A stretch of DNA of 64,000 nucleotides, from positions 62,001 to 126,000 of the forward strand of contig JAWKTX010000006.1 of the NCBI GenBank assembly GCA_041398825.1. Direction: 5' to 3'. Both the position numbers and the translations under genes were made by a program. The stretch comes from Planctomycetaceae bacterium. GTDB taxonomy: Bacteria; Planctomycetota; Planctomycetia; Planctomycetales; Planctomycetaceae. The first letter of the stretch is position 1, and the number at the start of each line of letters is the position of its first letter. Shown here piece after piece: positions 37,811 through 46,191 of the stretch. Under the pieces are notes generated by a model that saw only the letters and a program-made list of their open reading frames with translations, was not told where the DNA came from and made no database searches.

Positions 37811-40366
37811 ATGTCGAAGCTCAGTTTTGCAGAACAAGCCACAGAACAGACCACTGATATCATTTCGCATAACGCTCCGTTGGTGACAGGCAGACAGCAA
37901 GCCGACCAGTTGCACCTGACGAAGGTGCTGGACGAGTTGCAGAGCATCATCCCACCGCTGTGGCCGCTGCGAGACTATGTGGCCGTGAATCCTTTTCTTG
38001 GTCTGTCCGCAAGAACGTTTCTTGATGCCAGACAACAGCTATGCGGAATCCGGGACTGTGATCTGCTGATGCCGCAGACTTACTTCCAGTCGCTGCTGGA
38101 AAACGGGGAAATCACACCGACGGACATCGCTGAAGCTCTGCAGCAGTGTCGCGGTGAGTATCCCGGACTGTATGCAGACATCGCGCCTGACCATGTGAAG
38201 AACTGGGCGATGCAACCATGCAGCCACGGGGGATCGGAACGCACGATCCACACCATGGCCGACGTTGTTGATCAGCAGGAAGGCAGCACGTGGAACAGCC
38301 ACATCGTAAATGACATTTCGCGGTACCTTTCCGCCCATTACGACCAGGGACAGGCCGTCTGGAATAATCCATGGAAAGACCAGCCGCTGTATCACGCCTG
38401 GCGCGAAACGGCCATGATCAGTCTCCGAATGGAGCACCTGGGGATTCCCGGGTTTCGCAGCTTCGTGGCGGAACTCCCTTCGTCGCCGATGCAGGCCATT
38501 GCAAACATGCTGGAACTGCTGGAAGTGCCGCCCTTTGCATGGCGATCATTTCTGATGTGCGAGCTGTTCTCTGTGAGCGGCTGGGCGTCGTATGTTCGAT
38601 TTCAGGGCTGGAACCCTGCAGCCGAACCGCAGGTGAATGAAGACCTGATTGGGCTGCTGGCGATTCGACTCGCCTACGACGTCGCGTTGCTCAGATGCCA
38701 TGATGTGATGTGGCCGGCATCCTCATGGCCCGGCGCTGCGGACAAGTCAGGCCTGCAGCAGAAACCGACGCTGTCTCCACCGCTGGACGTTGTGGCTCGG
38801 TATTGTCTGCAGGTCGCCGCTGAAGTTGCGTATCGACGAAAACTGTGTCGCACGGTGTCGCAACAAGTCGTGCCGCCCGGGATGAAGACGCCCAGGTCGC
38901 TGCAGATGGTGTTCTGCATCGATGTTCGTTCTGAAGTGTTTCGACGAAATCTGGAATCGGTGGATCAGGGAATCGAGACCTTCGGCTTTGCCGGATTCTT
39001 TGGGATGCCATTCGAATATGTGCCGCTGGGCGCGTCTTCCGGAGCGGCTCAGTGTCCCGTGCTGCTGAGCCCCGGCTTTCAGGTTCACGAAACAATCCAG
39101 GGCAGCGACGAAGTTGCCGTGAACGAAGCCCAAGAGGCACGAAGCATTCTGAGAACGGGACGAAAGCTGTGGAAGTCGTTCCAGGGTTCAGCAGCATCAT
39201 GCTTTTCATTTGTCGAATCCATGGGCCTGCTTTACTTCGGAAAGCTGCTCGCAAATTCGCTGCAGTTGACTCGCCCGGCGTCTGCCACAACAGGTGATGG
39301 CGTCACCAAATGCAATCACAGTCGGTTGGGACCGGATCTGAACGGACCGGATCACAGCGGCCTCAGTATCCAGCAGAAAGTAACGCTCGCCGAAAACATG
39401 CTGCGAAATCTGGGGCTCACCCAATCGTTTGCTCGCATCGTGGCCATCTGTGGTCACGCAGCGGATGTCACCAACAATCCATACAAGTCCGGGCTGGATT
39501 GCGGAGCGTGTGGTGGTCATTCCGGCGAACCGAACGCTCGAGTGGCCGCCGCTTTGCTGAACGACGCACAGGTTCGGGAACAGCTTTCGCAACGAGGCAT
39601 AGAGATTCCGGAATCGACCTGGTTCGTGGCGGCCGTCCACAACACGACAACCGACGAGATTCGATTTCCGGATGTGGACACGATTCCCGAAACGTTCGTG
39701 GACATTTTCCAAAGTGTTCAAAGCTGGACGGTCGAGGCCGGGCGACTTTGCCGAGCCGAACGATCTGCACGACTGGGCTCAAAGACAGATACGGACGTGC
39801 TGCGACGCGGCCGGGACTGGGCCGAGGTACGACCTGAATGGGGACTGGCGAACAACGCAGCCTTCATCGTGGCCCCTCGATCCAGAACCGCCGGTCTGAA
39901 TTTGACCGGCCGAACCTTCATGCACAGTTACGATCATCACCAGGATCCTGATCTTCGAGTGCTGGAACTAATCATGACCGCGCCGATGGTTGTGACCAGC
40001 TGGATCAATCTGCAGTACTACGCTTCCGCAGTCGACAACCGATCCTTCGGCAGCGGAAACAAGCTGATCCACAACGTCGTCGGTCATTTGGGTGTCTTCG
40101 AAGGAAACGGCGGAGACCTGATGACCGGCCTGCCCTGGCAGTCGGTTCACGACGGCGAAAAATTCCAGCACGAACCTCTGCGACTGCTGGTTCTGATCGA
40201 AGCGCCTCGAAAATCCGTTCAGCACATCATCGAGAAGCACGCACATGTTCGTGACCTGGTCACCAACGGCTGGCTCTCACTGATTGTACTGGAAGGTGAG
40301 CAGTTTTATCGGTGGACAGCCACGCAGAAATGGGAGTCCCAGTCTGTCGCTGCTGCCAGTTGCTGA
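37811..40366 (+). CDS. dabA: DabA (DUF2309), carbonic-anhydrase-like subunit of DIC accumulation complex
   Basis: The protein has 851 residues and no signal peptide. It is a DUF2309/UPF0753 protein; the family is called DabA after Halothiobacillus. The beta-carbonic-anhydrase-like zinc ligands are present: C369 and D371 in FCIDVRSE, H549 in CGHAADVTNNPYKSGLDCGACGG, and C564 fifteen residues later, the same spacing as in H. neapolitanus. DabA is thought to hydrate CO2 vectorially to bicarbonate, powered by DabB. The gene starts 97 bp after dabB. In a heterotroph the complex would supply bicarbonate for carboxylases under low CO2. Confidence 0.95.
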   Translation: MSKLSFAEQATEQTTDIISHNAPLVTGRQQADQLHLTKVLDELQSIIPPLWPLRDYVAVNPFLGLSARTFLDARQQLCGIRDCDLLMPQTYFQSLLENGEITPTDIAEALQQCRGEYPGLYADIAPDHVKNWAMQPCSHGGSERTIHTMADVVDQQEGSTWNSHIVNDISRYLSAHYDQGQAVWNNPWKDQPLYHAWRETAMISLRMEHLGIPGFRSFVAELPSSPMQAIANMLELLEVPPFAWRSFLMCELFSVSGWASYVRFQGWNPAAEPQVNEDLIGLLAIRLAYDVALLRCHDVMWPASSWPGAADKSGLQQKPTLSPPLDVVARYCLQVAAEVAYRRKLCRTVSQQVVPPGMKTPRSLQMVFCIDVRSEVFRRNLESVDQGIETFGFAGFFGMPFEYVPLGASSGAAQCPVLLSPGFQVHETIQGSDEVAVNEAQEARSILRTGRKLWKSFQGSAASCFSFVESMGLLYFGKLLANSLQLTRPASATTGDGVTKCNHSRLGPDLNGPDHSGLSIQQKVTLAENMLRNLGLTQSFARIVAICGHAADVTNNPYKSGLDCGACGGHSGEPNARVAAALLNDAQVREQLSQRGIEIPESTWFVAAVHNTTTDEIRFPDVDTIPETFVDIFQSVQSWTVEAGRLCRAERSARLGSKTDTDVLRRGRDWAEVRPEWGLANNAAFIVAPRSRTAGLNLTGRTFMHSYDHHQDPDLRVLELIMTAPMVVTSWINLQYYASAVDNRSFGSGNKLIHNVVGHLGVFEGNGGDLMTGLPWQSVHDGEKFQHEPLRLLVLIEAPRKSVQHIIEKHAHVRDLVTNGWLSLIVLEGEQFYRWTATQKWESQSVAAASC

Positions 40367-40462
40367 AAGCCGGAAACGCACCTACTGAAGCGCACCTGCT
40401 GAAACAGTCTTCCGCTGTTCTTCGGTGCATCCATTTTCTCAGGATGAAAGTGAGAACAAACC

Positions 40463-40543
40463 ATGAGTACCATCCTTATCCCAGCCGCCCTGTGGATCGC
40501 CGCCGCATTCCTCGAACCCACTCGCCACTGGCGATGGAAATGA
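40463..40543 (+). CDS. Possible 26-residue hydrophobic peptide
   Basis: A short open frame, MSTILIPAALWIAAAFLEPT and six more residues, starts 97 bp after dabA on the same strand. It is hydrophobic up to about residue 17 and basic at the end, so it could be a small membrane peptide of the dab operon. No clear ribosome binding site is seen and nothing else supports it. Confidence 0.25.
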   Translation: MSTILIPAALWIAAAFLEPTRHWRWK

Positions 40544-40924
40544 AACTGCCGCTGAAAATGAAACACAGCTTCAGATGCATGGCAAAGCGTTAAGAAAAGC
40601 AGCTTTCATCGTTGTGCTGACGTCCGCGTGACCGAGCAGATTGATTGAAGAAATGTGTCTGCCCCCAATTGCCATTCCAGAACTGTGCCTGCCGCTCGTT
40701 TAACCCGACCCAAAGGGGAGGCTAAGTCAAGCGAGGTGTCTGTCCCTAACGGTTTCCGGACGCGTGCAGACGGGACGACGCCTGCAGACAGACTTATCCT
40801 AACTGTTTCCAATCCATGTTTCACCAATACGGATCCAAATCAGTTCATGGGTTCATGGAGTTCATGAAGACATCGTTTGACAGCGGTCCTCAACACCGCC
40901 GGACAGGCGAGGTGTCTGTCCCCA

Positions 40925-41185
40925 ATTGCCGAACCGGCCCAGGCTTGTTCATCATGTGCGTGTAGATCATTGTCGTTTGCACGTCCTTATGACCCAGCAG
41001 TTCCTGCACTGTTCGAATATCCTTCCCGGCCGCCAGGTAATCGCCTTTGTACGATCGCACGCTACAGTCGCTCGCCCGCTCACAGTCGATCCAGCGGGCT
41101 TTTGACTCCCGGCGGGCCTTGTTGCAGGCCGTGAGTGTAGATCATGGTGGTGCTGGCGTCCGCATGGCTCGGCAGTTCGAGTCAA
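40925..41185 (-). pseudogene. Two tandem tyrosine-recombinase C-terminal remnants
   Basis: On the minus strand, 41046-40925 encodes [19 protein letters not shown], then [11 protein letters not shown]. This is the box II region of an integrase, with the catalytic His and Tyr. A second, more degenerate piece (about 41180-41085) encodes [20 protein letters not shown]. Both match the C-terminus of the adjacent integron integrase ([20 protein letters not shown]) but lack the rest of the gene. They are either leftovers of former integrase copies or partial duplications. Confidence 0.75.
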
Positions 41186-41193
41186 GACATGTG

Positions 41194-42306
41194 TCAGGCC
41201 GTCGGGATTTGCTCATTGGGTTCACCGGTCCCGAGCGGCGTTGATCTCAGCCGATCCGCCGGACTGCGAACGGCCAGTCCCGGCTTGTTCATCACGTGCA
41301 GATAAACCATTGTGGTCTGCACGTCTTTGTGTCCGAGCAGGTCCTGCACCGTGCGAATATCGGCGCCGTCTTCCAGCAGGTGAGTCGCAAAGCTGTGTCG
41401 CAGAGAATGCGGCACGGCGTTTTTGGCAATGTCCGATCGATCGATGGCAGCCTTAAAGAAGTCGGCAAAGTAGTCTTCGCCCACATGATGCCGACGGTGT
41501 TCTCCGGTGCGAGGGTCTCTGGACAACCGTCGGGCCGGAAAGATCCACTGCCAGCCGAATTCACTGCTCTCGTTCGGATATTTTCGTTCCAGTGCATAGG
41601 GCAGATACACTTTTCCGAAGCCGCTCTGCAGGTCGCGACCGTGTTGTCGCCGGACACGATCTACCTGCTCAACGAGTTCCTGTCGGCAACTGTCCGGCAG
41701 AACCGTAATGCGATCCTTCTCCCCCTTTCCCGACCGGACCACAATGTGCCCTTCATCAAAGCACACATCCTTGACTCGCAGTCGGCGGCATTCCGCGTGC
41801 CGCAGGCCGGCCCCATACATCACCAGAAACATCAGTCGGCGCAGTCCTTCGAATTCCGGCAACGCTCGGCGAATCTCTTCGCGGCTCAGGACAACAGGCA
41901 GTCGTTGTGACTTGTCGGCGGGGACAACGTCCAGAAAACCGATCTCTCGGTTCAGCACCTGTCGATATAAGAACAACAGCGCCGACTTCGCCTGATTCTG
42001 CGTATTCGGGGCCACATTCCCTTCGACGGCCAGTTGAGTCAGAAACGCGCGAATCTGTGACTCGTCAAGATTCTGCAGGGCCGCCACCGCCTGACTGCGG
42101 CGCATGCCCGCGATCGCGGCTTCGGACAAAGGACGTTGAATGGACGCACCATTTTCTGTGACTCGCTCGATCGCGCCATCCGCCTCGGGTGATTGAGGTT
42201 CAATGCCACAGAATCGCATGTATCGTTCAATCCATCCGATGTACGCGCGCTCCGTCAGAAGTGCTTTGCCCTGAACTCGTAATTCGCGTCGCGTCTCCTG
42301 AAACAC
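41194..42306 (-). CDS. intI: Integron integrase, main part (frameshifted from its N-terminus)
   Basis: This 370-residue frame holds the tyrosine-recombinase core. The catalytic set is seen: R in [10 protein letters not shown] in SGKGEKDR, H-x-x-R in [17 protein letters not shown] in LGHKD, and Y in TTMVYLHV. The integron-specific insertion is present ([20 protein letters not shown], then [13 protein letters not shown] and RRHHV), which separates IntI from XerC/D. Family members in planctomycetes carry an extra N-terminal domain; here that domain is in another frame (42255-42701), so a frameshift near 42335 breaks the gene. IntI recombines attI with attC. Orientation opposite to the cassettes is normal. 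Confidence 0.92.
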   Translation of the reverse strand: MFQETRRELRVQGKALLTERAYIGWIERYMRFCGIEPQSPEADGAIERVTENGASIQRPLSEAAIAGMRRSQAVAALQNLDESQIRAFLTQLAVEGNVAPNTQNQAKSALLFLYRQVLNREIGFLDVVPADKSQRLPVVLSREEIRRALPEFEGLRRLMFLVMYGAGLRHAECRRLRVKDVCFDEGHIVVRSGKGEKDRITVLPDSCRQELVEQVDRVRRQHGRDLQSGFGKVYLPYALERKYPNESSEFGWQWIFPARRLSRDPRTGEHRRHHVGEDYFADFFKAAIDRSDIAKNAVPHSLRHSFATHLLEDGADIRTVQDLLGHKDVQTTMVYLHVMNKPGLAVRSPADRLRSTPLGTGEPNEQIPTA

Positions 42307-42701
42307 CAGGCTCGTAGGGTGGATGGCACTGAATGGTCTGCTGCAAGAGCCCGCTCCTGCGTGGGATCCGGAATTTCCGCGCCGCCAAAGGCTCGCTCCT
42401 GCTCGGCCAGAGTTGCCAGTTTACGAACCATGTCCGAAAGCAAAGGCTCATCAGACTGCAGGACCATGTCACGATAGGCACACAAGGCACGAACAGCCTG
42501 CTTCCTCTGCCATGCCGGTACACCGCTGGCCAGCAATTCTCGTGAGAATTCCAAAGCCCGTTCGCGAGTCAGAGTCAGGCGTGAGACGTCATCCGTGCCA
42601 ACGGCCTCGGCAAAACGTTTGAGCCAGGCAGGAAACCACTCCTTATCCTTTGCTCCAAAGTTCCCATTCCGAACGAGTTGCTTAAACTGCTGTACGCTCA
42701 T
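42255..42701 (-). CDS. Integron integrase N-terminal extension, out of frame
   Basis: A 148-residue frame, of which about the first 110 residues form the extension known in planctomycete-type integron integrases ([40 protein letters not shown]). The last ~25 residues (after about 42345) are shadow sequence of the integrase main frame. Translation of the other frame just upstream of the main part ([19 protein letters not shown]) fits the expected junction. So this and the main part were one gene of about 500 codons. Whether the break is real, programmed or a sequencing error cannot be told from the sequence alone. Confidence 0.8.
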   Translation of the reverse strand: MSVQQFKQLVRNGNFGAKDKEWFPAWLKRFAEAVGTDDVSRLTLTRERALEFSRELLASGVPAWQRKQAVRALCAYRDMVLQSDEPLLSDMVRKLATLAEQERAFGGAEIPDPTQERALAADHSVPSTLRAWCFRRRDANYEFRAKHF

Positions 42702-42745
42702 GTTTTCTGATCACCCGGGCAGATTCGGCTTTTGACACACAGTCC

Positions 42746-42896
42746 GTATCCCGGCGTTCTACTTTTTATCCCGGTCTGGCACACCCAAGCCTTGCAGAAA
42801 TCCTTACACCCGAATAAAAATGCCCCCACACCGGGATAAAATCGGTGATATTGACTTTATCCCGGTGAATTTCCGGGTTACTTACTATAGTTATCC
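42746..42896 (+). promoter_or_regulatory. attI region with repeated TTTATCCCGGT boxes
   Basis: Just upstream of the integrase lie boxes TTTATCCCGGT at 42766-42776 and 42856-42866 and its perfect inverted copy at 42831-42841. A weaker copy (CGTATCCCGGC) lies at 42746. The inverted pair has a 14-bp spacer and could also be an operator. The insertion point is G|TTATCC at 42890-42896: its TTATCC starts cassette 1, and the complementary GGATAAC is the R'' box at the end of that cassette. Boxes are probable integrase- or regulator-binding sites. Confidence 0.7.
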
Positions 42897-42913
42897 GCGA
42901 GAGTACCGTGACC

Positions 42914-43441
42914 ATGAACGCAAGACACAAGTGGACCGTCGCATTTTATCTCGCGCTCAGTGTGTATGTCGTACTGCAGAACCTTGAATCAAAGACGATC
43001 ATTACGCCGGTTTCGTCCAGAGCGGTGACTGACATGAAAGGCGCAAGCATTCCGCACTCCTATTTGTCCAATCTCCCAGAGGTTAAACGGAACGGCGGAG
43101 TCATCCCGGAGCCCATTCGGAGTGCTGATGCCGTTCCGTATGTGGTTGAGGTCCATCGCGGATGGCCGGTGTACTTTCAAAGCGAATACGGATACCGCTA
43201 TGAGATCGTGAATCCAGCGGCAGGCACTTCATTAACACTCTCGGGGTTTCCTAAACCGCAGGGCATAGCGTGGTCTCGACTACTCCTGAACTTTGCTGGC
43301 GTTTTGCTGGTTGCAATGACACTACATCTTTCCATTGTCCTCTTGATCTCGTCACTTCCAATCGACGGCTCTAGTCGTTTCCAATACCCATTAGCGGATA
43401 ACAAGGCGGTCAACCCGAGCGGCGGTTCGGGCGGGCTCTGA
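42914..43441 (+). CDS. Cassette 1: membrane protein of unknown function
   Basis: The protein has 175 residues from ATG 42914; a GTG at 42908 is in frame. It has two hydrophobic segments: near 7-24 (WTVAFYLALSVYVVLQ) and near 118-140 (LLLNFAGVLLVAMTLHLSIVLLI). The part between is polar and probably extracytoplasmic. No family is recognised. The gene starts 23 bp after the attI junction. Its C-terminal 15 codons run into attC1, as often in cassettes with no spare sequence. Confidence 0.78.
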   Translation: MNARHKWTVAFYLALSVYVVLQNLESKTIITPVSSRAVTDMKGASIPHSYLSNLPEVKRNGGVIPEPIRSADAVPYVVEVHRGWPVYFQSEYGYRYEIVNPAAGTSLTLSGFPKPQGIAWSRLLLNFAGVLLVAMTLHLSIVLLISSLPIDGSSRFQYPLADNKAVNPSGGSGGL

Positions 43442-43486
43442 AATCGAAGGTTCTTGGCCGCCGCCGGGTTACCTTGGTCGTTCTGC
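43396..43486 (+). other. attC1 recombination site
   Basis: A 91-bp site from R'' (GGATAAC) to R' (GTTCTGC). GGATAAC is the complement of GTTATCC at the attI junction, as expected for the cassette's own ends. The arms AAGGCGGTCAACCCGAGCG and CCGCCGCCGGGTTACC fold into the bottom-strand hairpin used by integron integrase. Confidence 0.9.
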
Positions 43487-43523
43487 CGCTAGTCGCTCCC
43501 AACAGTTAGGACATGCCAAACGG

Positions 43524-43904
43524 ATGGCCGTTACCATCTCAATCAAAGACCATCCCGATACAGACCACCTGTTCTTCGAGGACGATGATCCTCTCTACTG
43601 GTTTCTCTATCCGTACTTCGAGGAGACCTACCGCCAAGTTGAACAAATGGTCGATCTGTATGGCAACGCGGAATTCTTCGCCGAAGAGCTGCTGGCCTTC
43701 TTCTTGGTGCTCGAAAATGCGGAACGTGATGTGCGATCTCGGGGCGACCAATGGAATGTAACGATCGGCTACCACGGCGAGGATCGAACGCCGATCGACA
43801 AACTGATCATGAAATCAGACGCACTTGATCGCATCGGGGCGCTTAAACAAATGCTCAATCATGCGTACAATATTGATCGCCGCGTGGTCTGCCTCGGCGA
43901 TTGA
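43524..43904 (+). CDS. Cassette 2: small acidic protein of unknown function
   Basis: The protein has 126 residues from ATG 43524. It is acidic and aromatic-rich at the start (FFEDDDPLYWFLYPYFEE), with no signal peptide or membrane segment. The C-terminus is helical. No family is recognised. It fills cassette 2 (43481-44008), starting 43 bp after the boundary and ending 20 bp before the R'' box of attC2. Confidence 0.75.
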   Translation: MAVTISIKDHPDTDHLFFEDDDPLYWFLYPYFEETYRQVEQMVDLYGNAEFFAEELLAFFLVLENAERDVRSRGDQWNVTIGYHGEDRTPIDKLIMKSDALDRIGALKQMLNHAYNIDRRVVCLGD

Positions 43905-43923
43905 CGAACGACAACCATGCGCG

Positions 43924-44014
43924 GCAGAACAAGGCCGTGAACCGGAGCGGCCGACAACGTCGGTTTTGAAATCAAAGTCTCTCGGCGGCCGCCCGGTTAC
44001 GGCTGTCGTTCTGC
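43924..44014 (+). other. attC2 recombination site
   Basis: A 91-bp site, R'' GCAGAAC (43924-43930) to R' GTTCTGC (44008-44014). R'' is complementary to the R' at the cassette start (43480). The arms AAGGCCGTGAACCGGAGCG and GGCCGCCCGGTTACGG are complementary with spacer differences. Confidence 0.92.
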
Positions 44015-44035
44015 ATCCAAGGCACCACAATACAC

Positions 44036-44690
<655 letters not shown>

Positions 44691-44710
44691 CATCGAGCCA
44701 AGCTACTGAC

Positions 44711-45460
44711 ATGGATTCAGCCTCTGACGAATTCTGGTGCCCGACCCGCGTCCAGCATTACCACGACTACATCCAGCGTGGTCTTCCGCAAGGCGCATTC
44801 GTGACCTATCGTCGGGCCTACATCCGTAACATCTCGTATAGTTTCCAATACATGGAGTTCACTGCCCACCAACTCACAAATACTGCGCTTCACAGTGTCG
44901 TCGAAAACCAGCTGCGCAAGACCTTCATTATCGCTGGCTGCAGTATCATCGAGTCGATTCTGTGGATACTTCTCAAAGGAAATGGTCACCAAAAGCAGGA
45001 ATACTGGGAAGAACTCCAATGCCGGGAGACCAACACGTTCTCAGATGGAACCAACGAATTCAAATACGAAGTGACGCACTATCAAAAGCGTGCTGCACCA
45101 ATTGACGTTCAAATGCGTTTCGTTGACATGTGCCGCCGTGTCGAGAAGAAAAAAGTGCTGGGGATTTCATCCGATGTGTACGCGAAGATTGGCCATCTTC
45201 GTGGCCTCCGCAATCGCGTGCATATTCACGCAGTCCAACATGATCGCGATAATGATTGGTGGGTATTTCGGTCTCAAGACGTTGAAACCATGAAGGATGT
45301 GCTGCGAGCTGTGCTTAAGGCTGACATCTTCGATCCATTCCCAAAATATCAGGAATTGTTTAGTTGGCTCGACACGTCGGTCACTCCGGCCGCTGCGGTG
45401 GAAATGGCAGAACCAAGCGGTGAACCGGAGCTGCCGATCACGCCGGATTCGAATTCATAG
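44711..45460 (+). CDS. Cassette 4: protein of unknown function, possible HEPN-like fold
   Basis: The protein has 249 residues, helical, with no signal peptide. An RNRVHIH motif near residue 175 (LRGLRNRVHIHAVQ) resembles the R-x4-6-H catalytic motif of HEPN ribonucleases, and the preceding helix pattern suits an all-alpha fold. This is suggestive only. The C-terminal tail overlaps attC4. No other domain is recognised. Confidence 0.68.
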   Translation: MDSASDEFWCPTRVQHYHDYIQRGLPQGAFVTYRRAYIRNISYSFQYMEFTAHQLTNTALHSVVENQLRKTFIIAGCSIIESILWILLKGNGHQKQEYWEELQCRETNTFSDGTNEFKYEVTHYQKRAAPIDVQMRFVDMCRRVEKKKVLGISSDVYAKIGHLRGLRNRVHIHAVQHDRDNDWWVFRSQDVETMKDVLRAVLKADIFDPFPKYQELFSWLDTSVTPAAAVEMAEPSGEPELPITPDSNS

Positions 45461-45497
45461 TCCTTTGGCGGCGGCCCGGTTACCGCAGTCGTTAGCT
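45407..45497 (+). other. attC4 recombination site
   Basis: A 91-bp site, R'' GCAGAAC (45407-45413) to R' GTTAGCT (45491-45497). The arms AAGCGGTGAACCGGAGCTG and GCGGCCCGGTTACCGC pair. The R' differs from earlier sites because the next cassette starts with TTAGCT. Confidence 0.92.
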
Positions 45498-45516
45498 GGC
45501 AACTCAGTCGCAACAG

Positions 45517-46191
45517 ATGGCACGCAACAGAAACAAAACCTGCCCTCTCGCATTCCTGAAACCAATTCGCCTTTGCCGCATGCCCGAACCTGATTCACCA
45601 CCGATCCCGACGAAGCTGGAAGATCAACTCGAAGTTCTCGATACCTTCGTTGAATCAGCCGACGAACTCGCTGGATCTACATACATCAAACAACTGCAAG
45701 CCAACGGTCTTTCGGTAATACGACAATGGACACCAAATTCACTCACCGTCACGACAACCAGCCCTGACCATGAGGCTGCCAAGGCGGTGGTGCTTACCCT
45801 TCGGATGTTTTGCCAAAACAACGACGCAACGTCGCTCGGAAACATCGCAAGCATGCTTGCGAATATGACTGCTGACCCGACTGCATTGTCGAATTTCCAA
45901 AAGTCTCGCGACAACTTCAACGCGTATTTGAATTCGTCTCCTTCCATCACATTTCCCAGCGACGCCAAAGCCAACACACGTCGCCAAATATGGGACACGT
46001 TCCTGTACGGCATGTTTGCTCACGCGCGCATCGGGAAAAGGCGGACCATCAAAAACTGGCAGTCGCAACCATATGCAGATGATGTTCGTATGCAGTTCGA
46101 CTTGATCATCCTAGAATTCATCAAAGCTGTCACGATCATGGCGAAAGCGTGTAAGACAATTGCAGACTCGAACCGATCACTGGCCAGCTAA
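45517..46191 (+). CDS. Cassette 5: protein of unknown function
   Basis: The protein has 224 residues from ATG 45517; ATG 45580 is also in frame and removes an odd basic N-terminus. It is mainly helical with no signal peptide. No family is recognised. Its stop codon TAA (46189-46191) lies within the R'' box AGCTAA|C, where a group II intron has inserted, so the gene stayed intact while its attC was split. Confidence 0.72.
   Translation: MARNRNKTCPLAFLKPIRLCRMPEPDSPPIPTKLEDQLEVLDTFVESADELAGSTYIKQLQANGLSVIRQWTPNSLTVTTTSPDHEAAKAVVLTLRMFCQNNDATSLGNIASMLANMTADPTALSNFQKSRDNFNAYLNSSPSITFPSDAKANTRRQIWDTFLYGMFAHARIGKRRTIKNWQSQPYADDVRMQFDLIILEFIKAVTIMAKACKTIADSNRSLAS

Larger units (their letters stand above)
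40367..41193. other. Boundary of integron: remnants and short repeats
   Basis: This 827-bp stretch separates dabA from the integron integrase. It holds two integrase C-terminal remnants (40925-41185) and three copies of a short phrase (GTGTCTGTCCCCAATTGCC or close) near 40651, 40737 and 40911. It seems to be the worn edge of the mobile region. Confidence 0.5.

Noticed and set aside
41194..42306. XerC/XerD or phage integrase
   Set aside because: The ALERKYPN...SRDPRTG...RRHH insertion is specific to integron integrases and an attC array follows.
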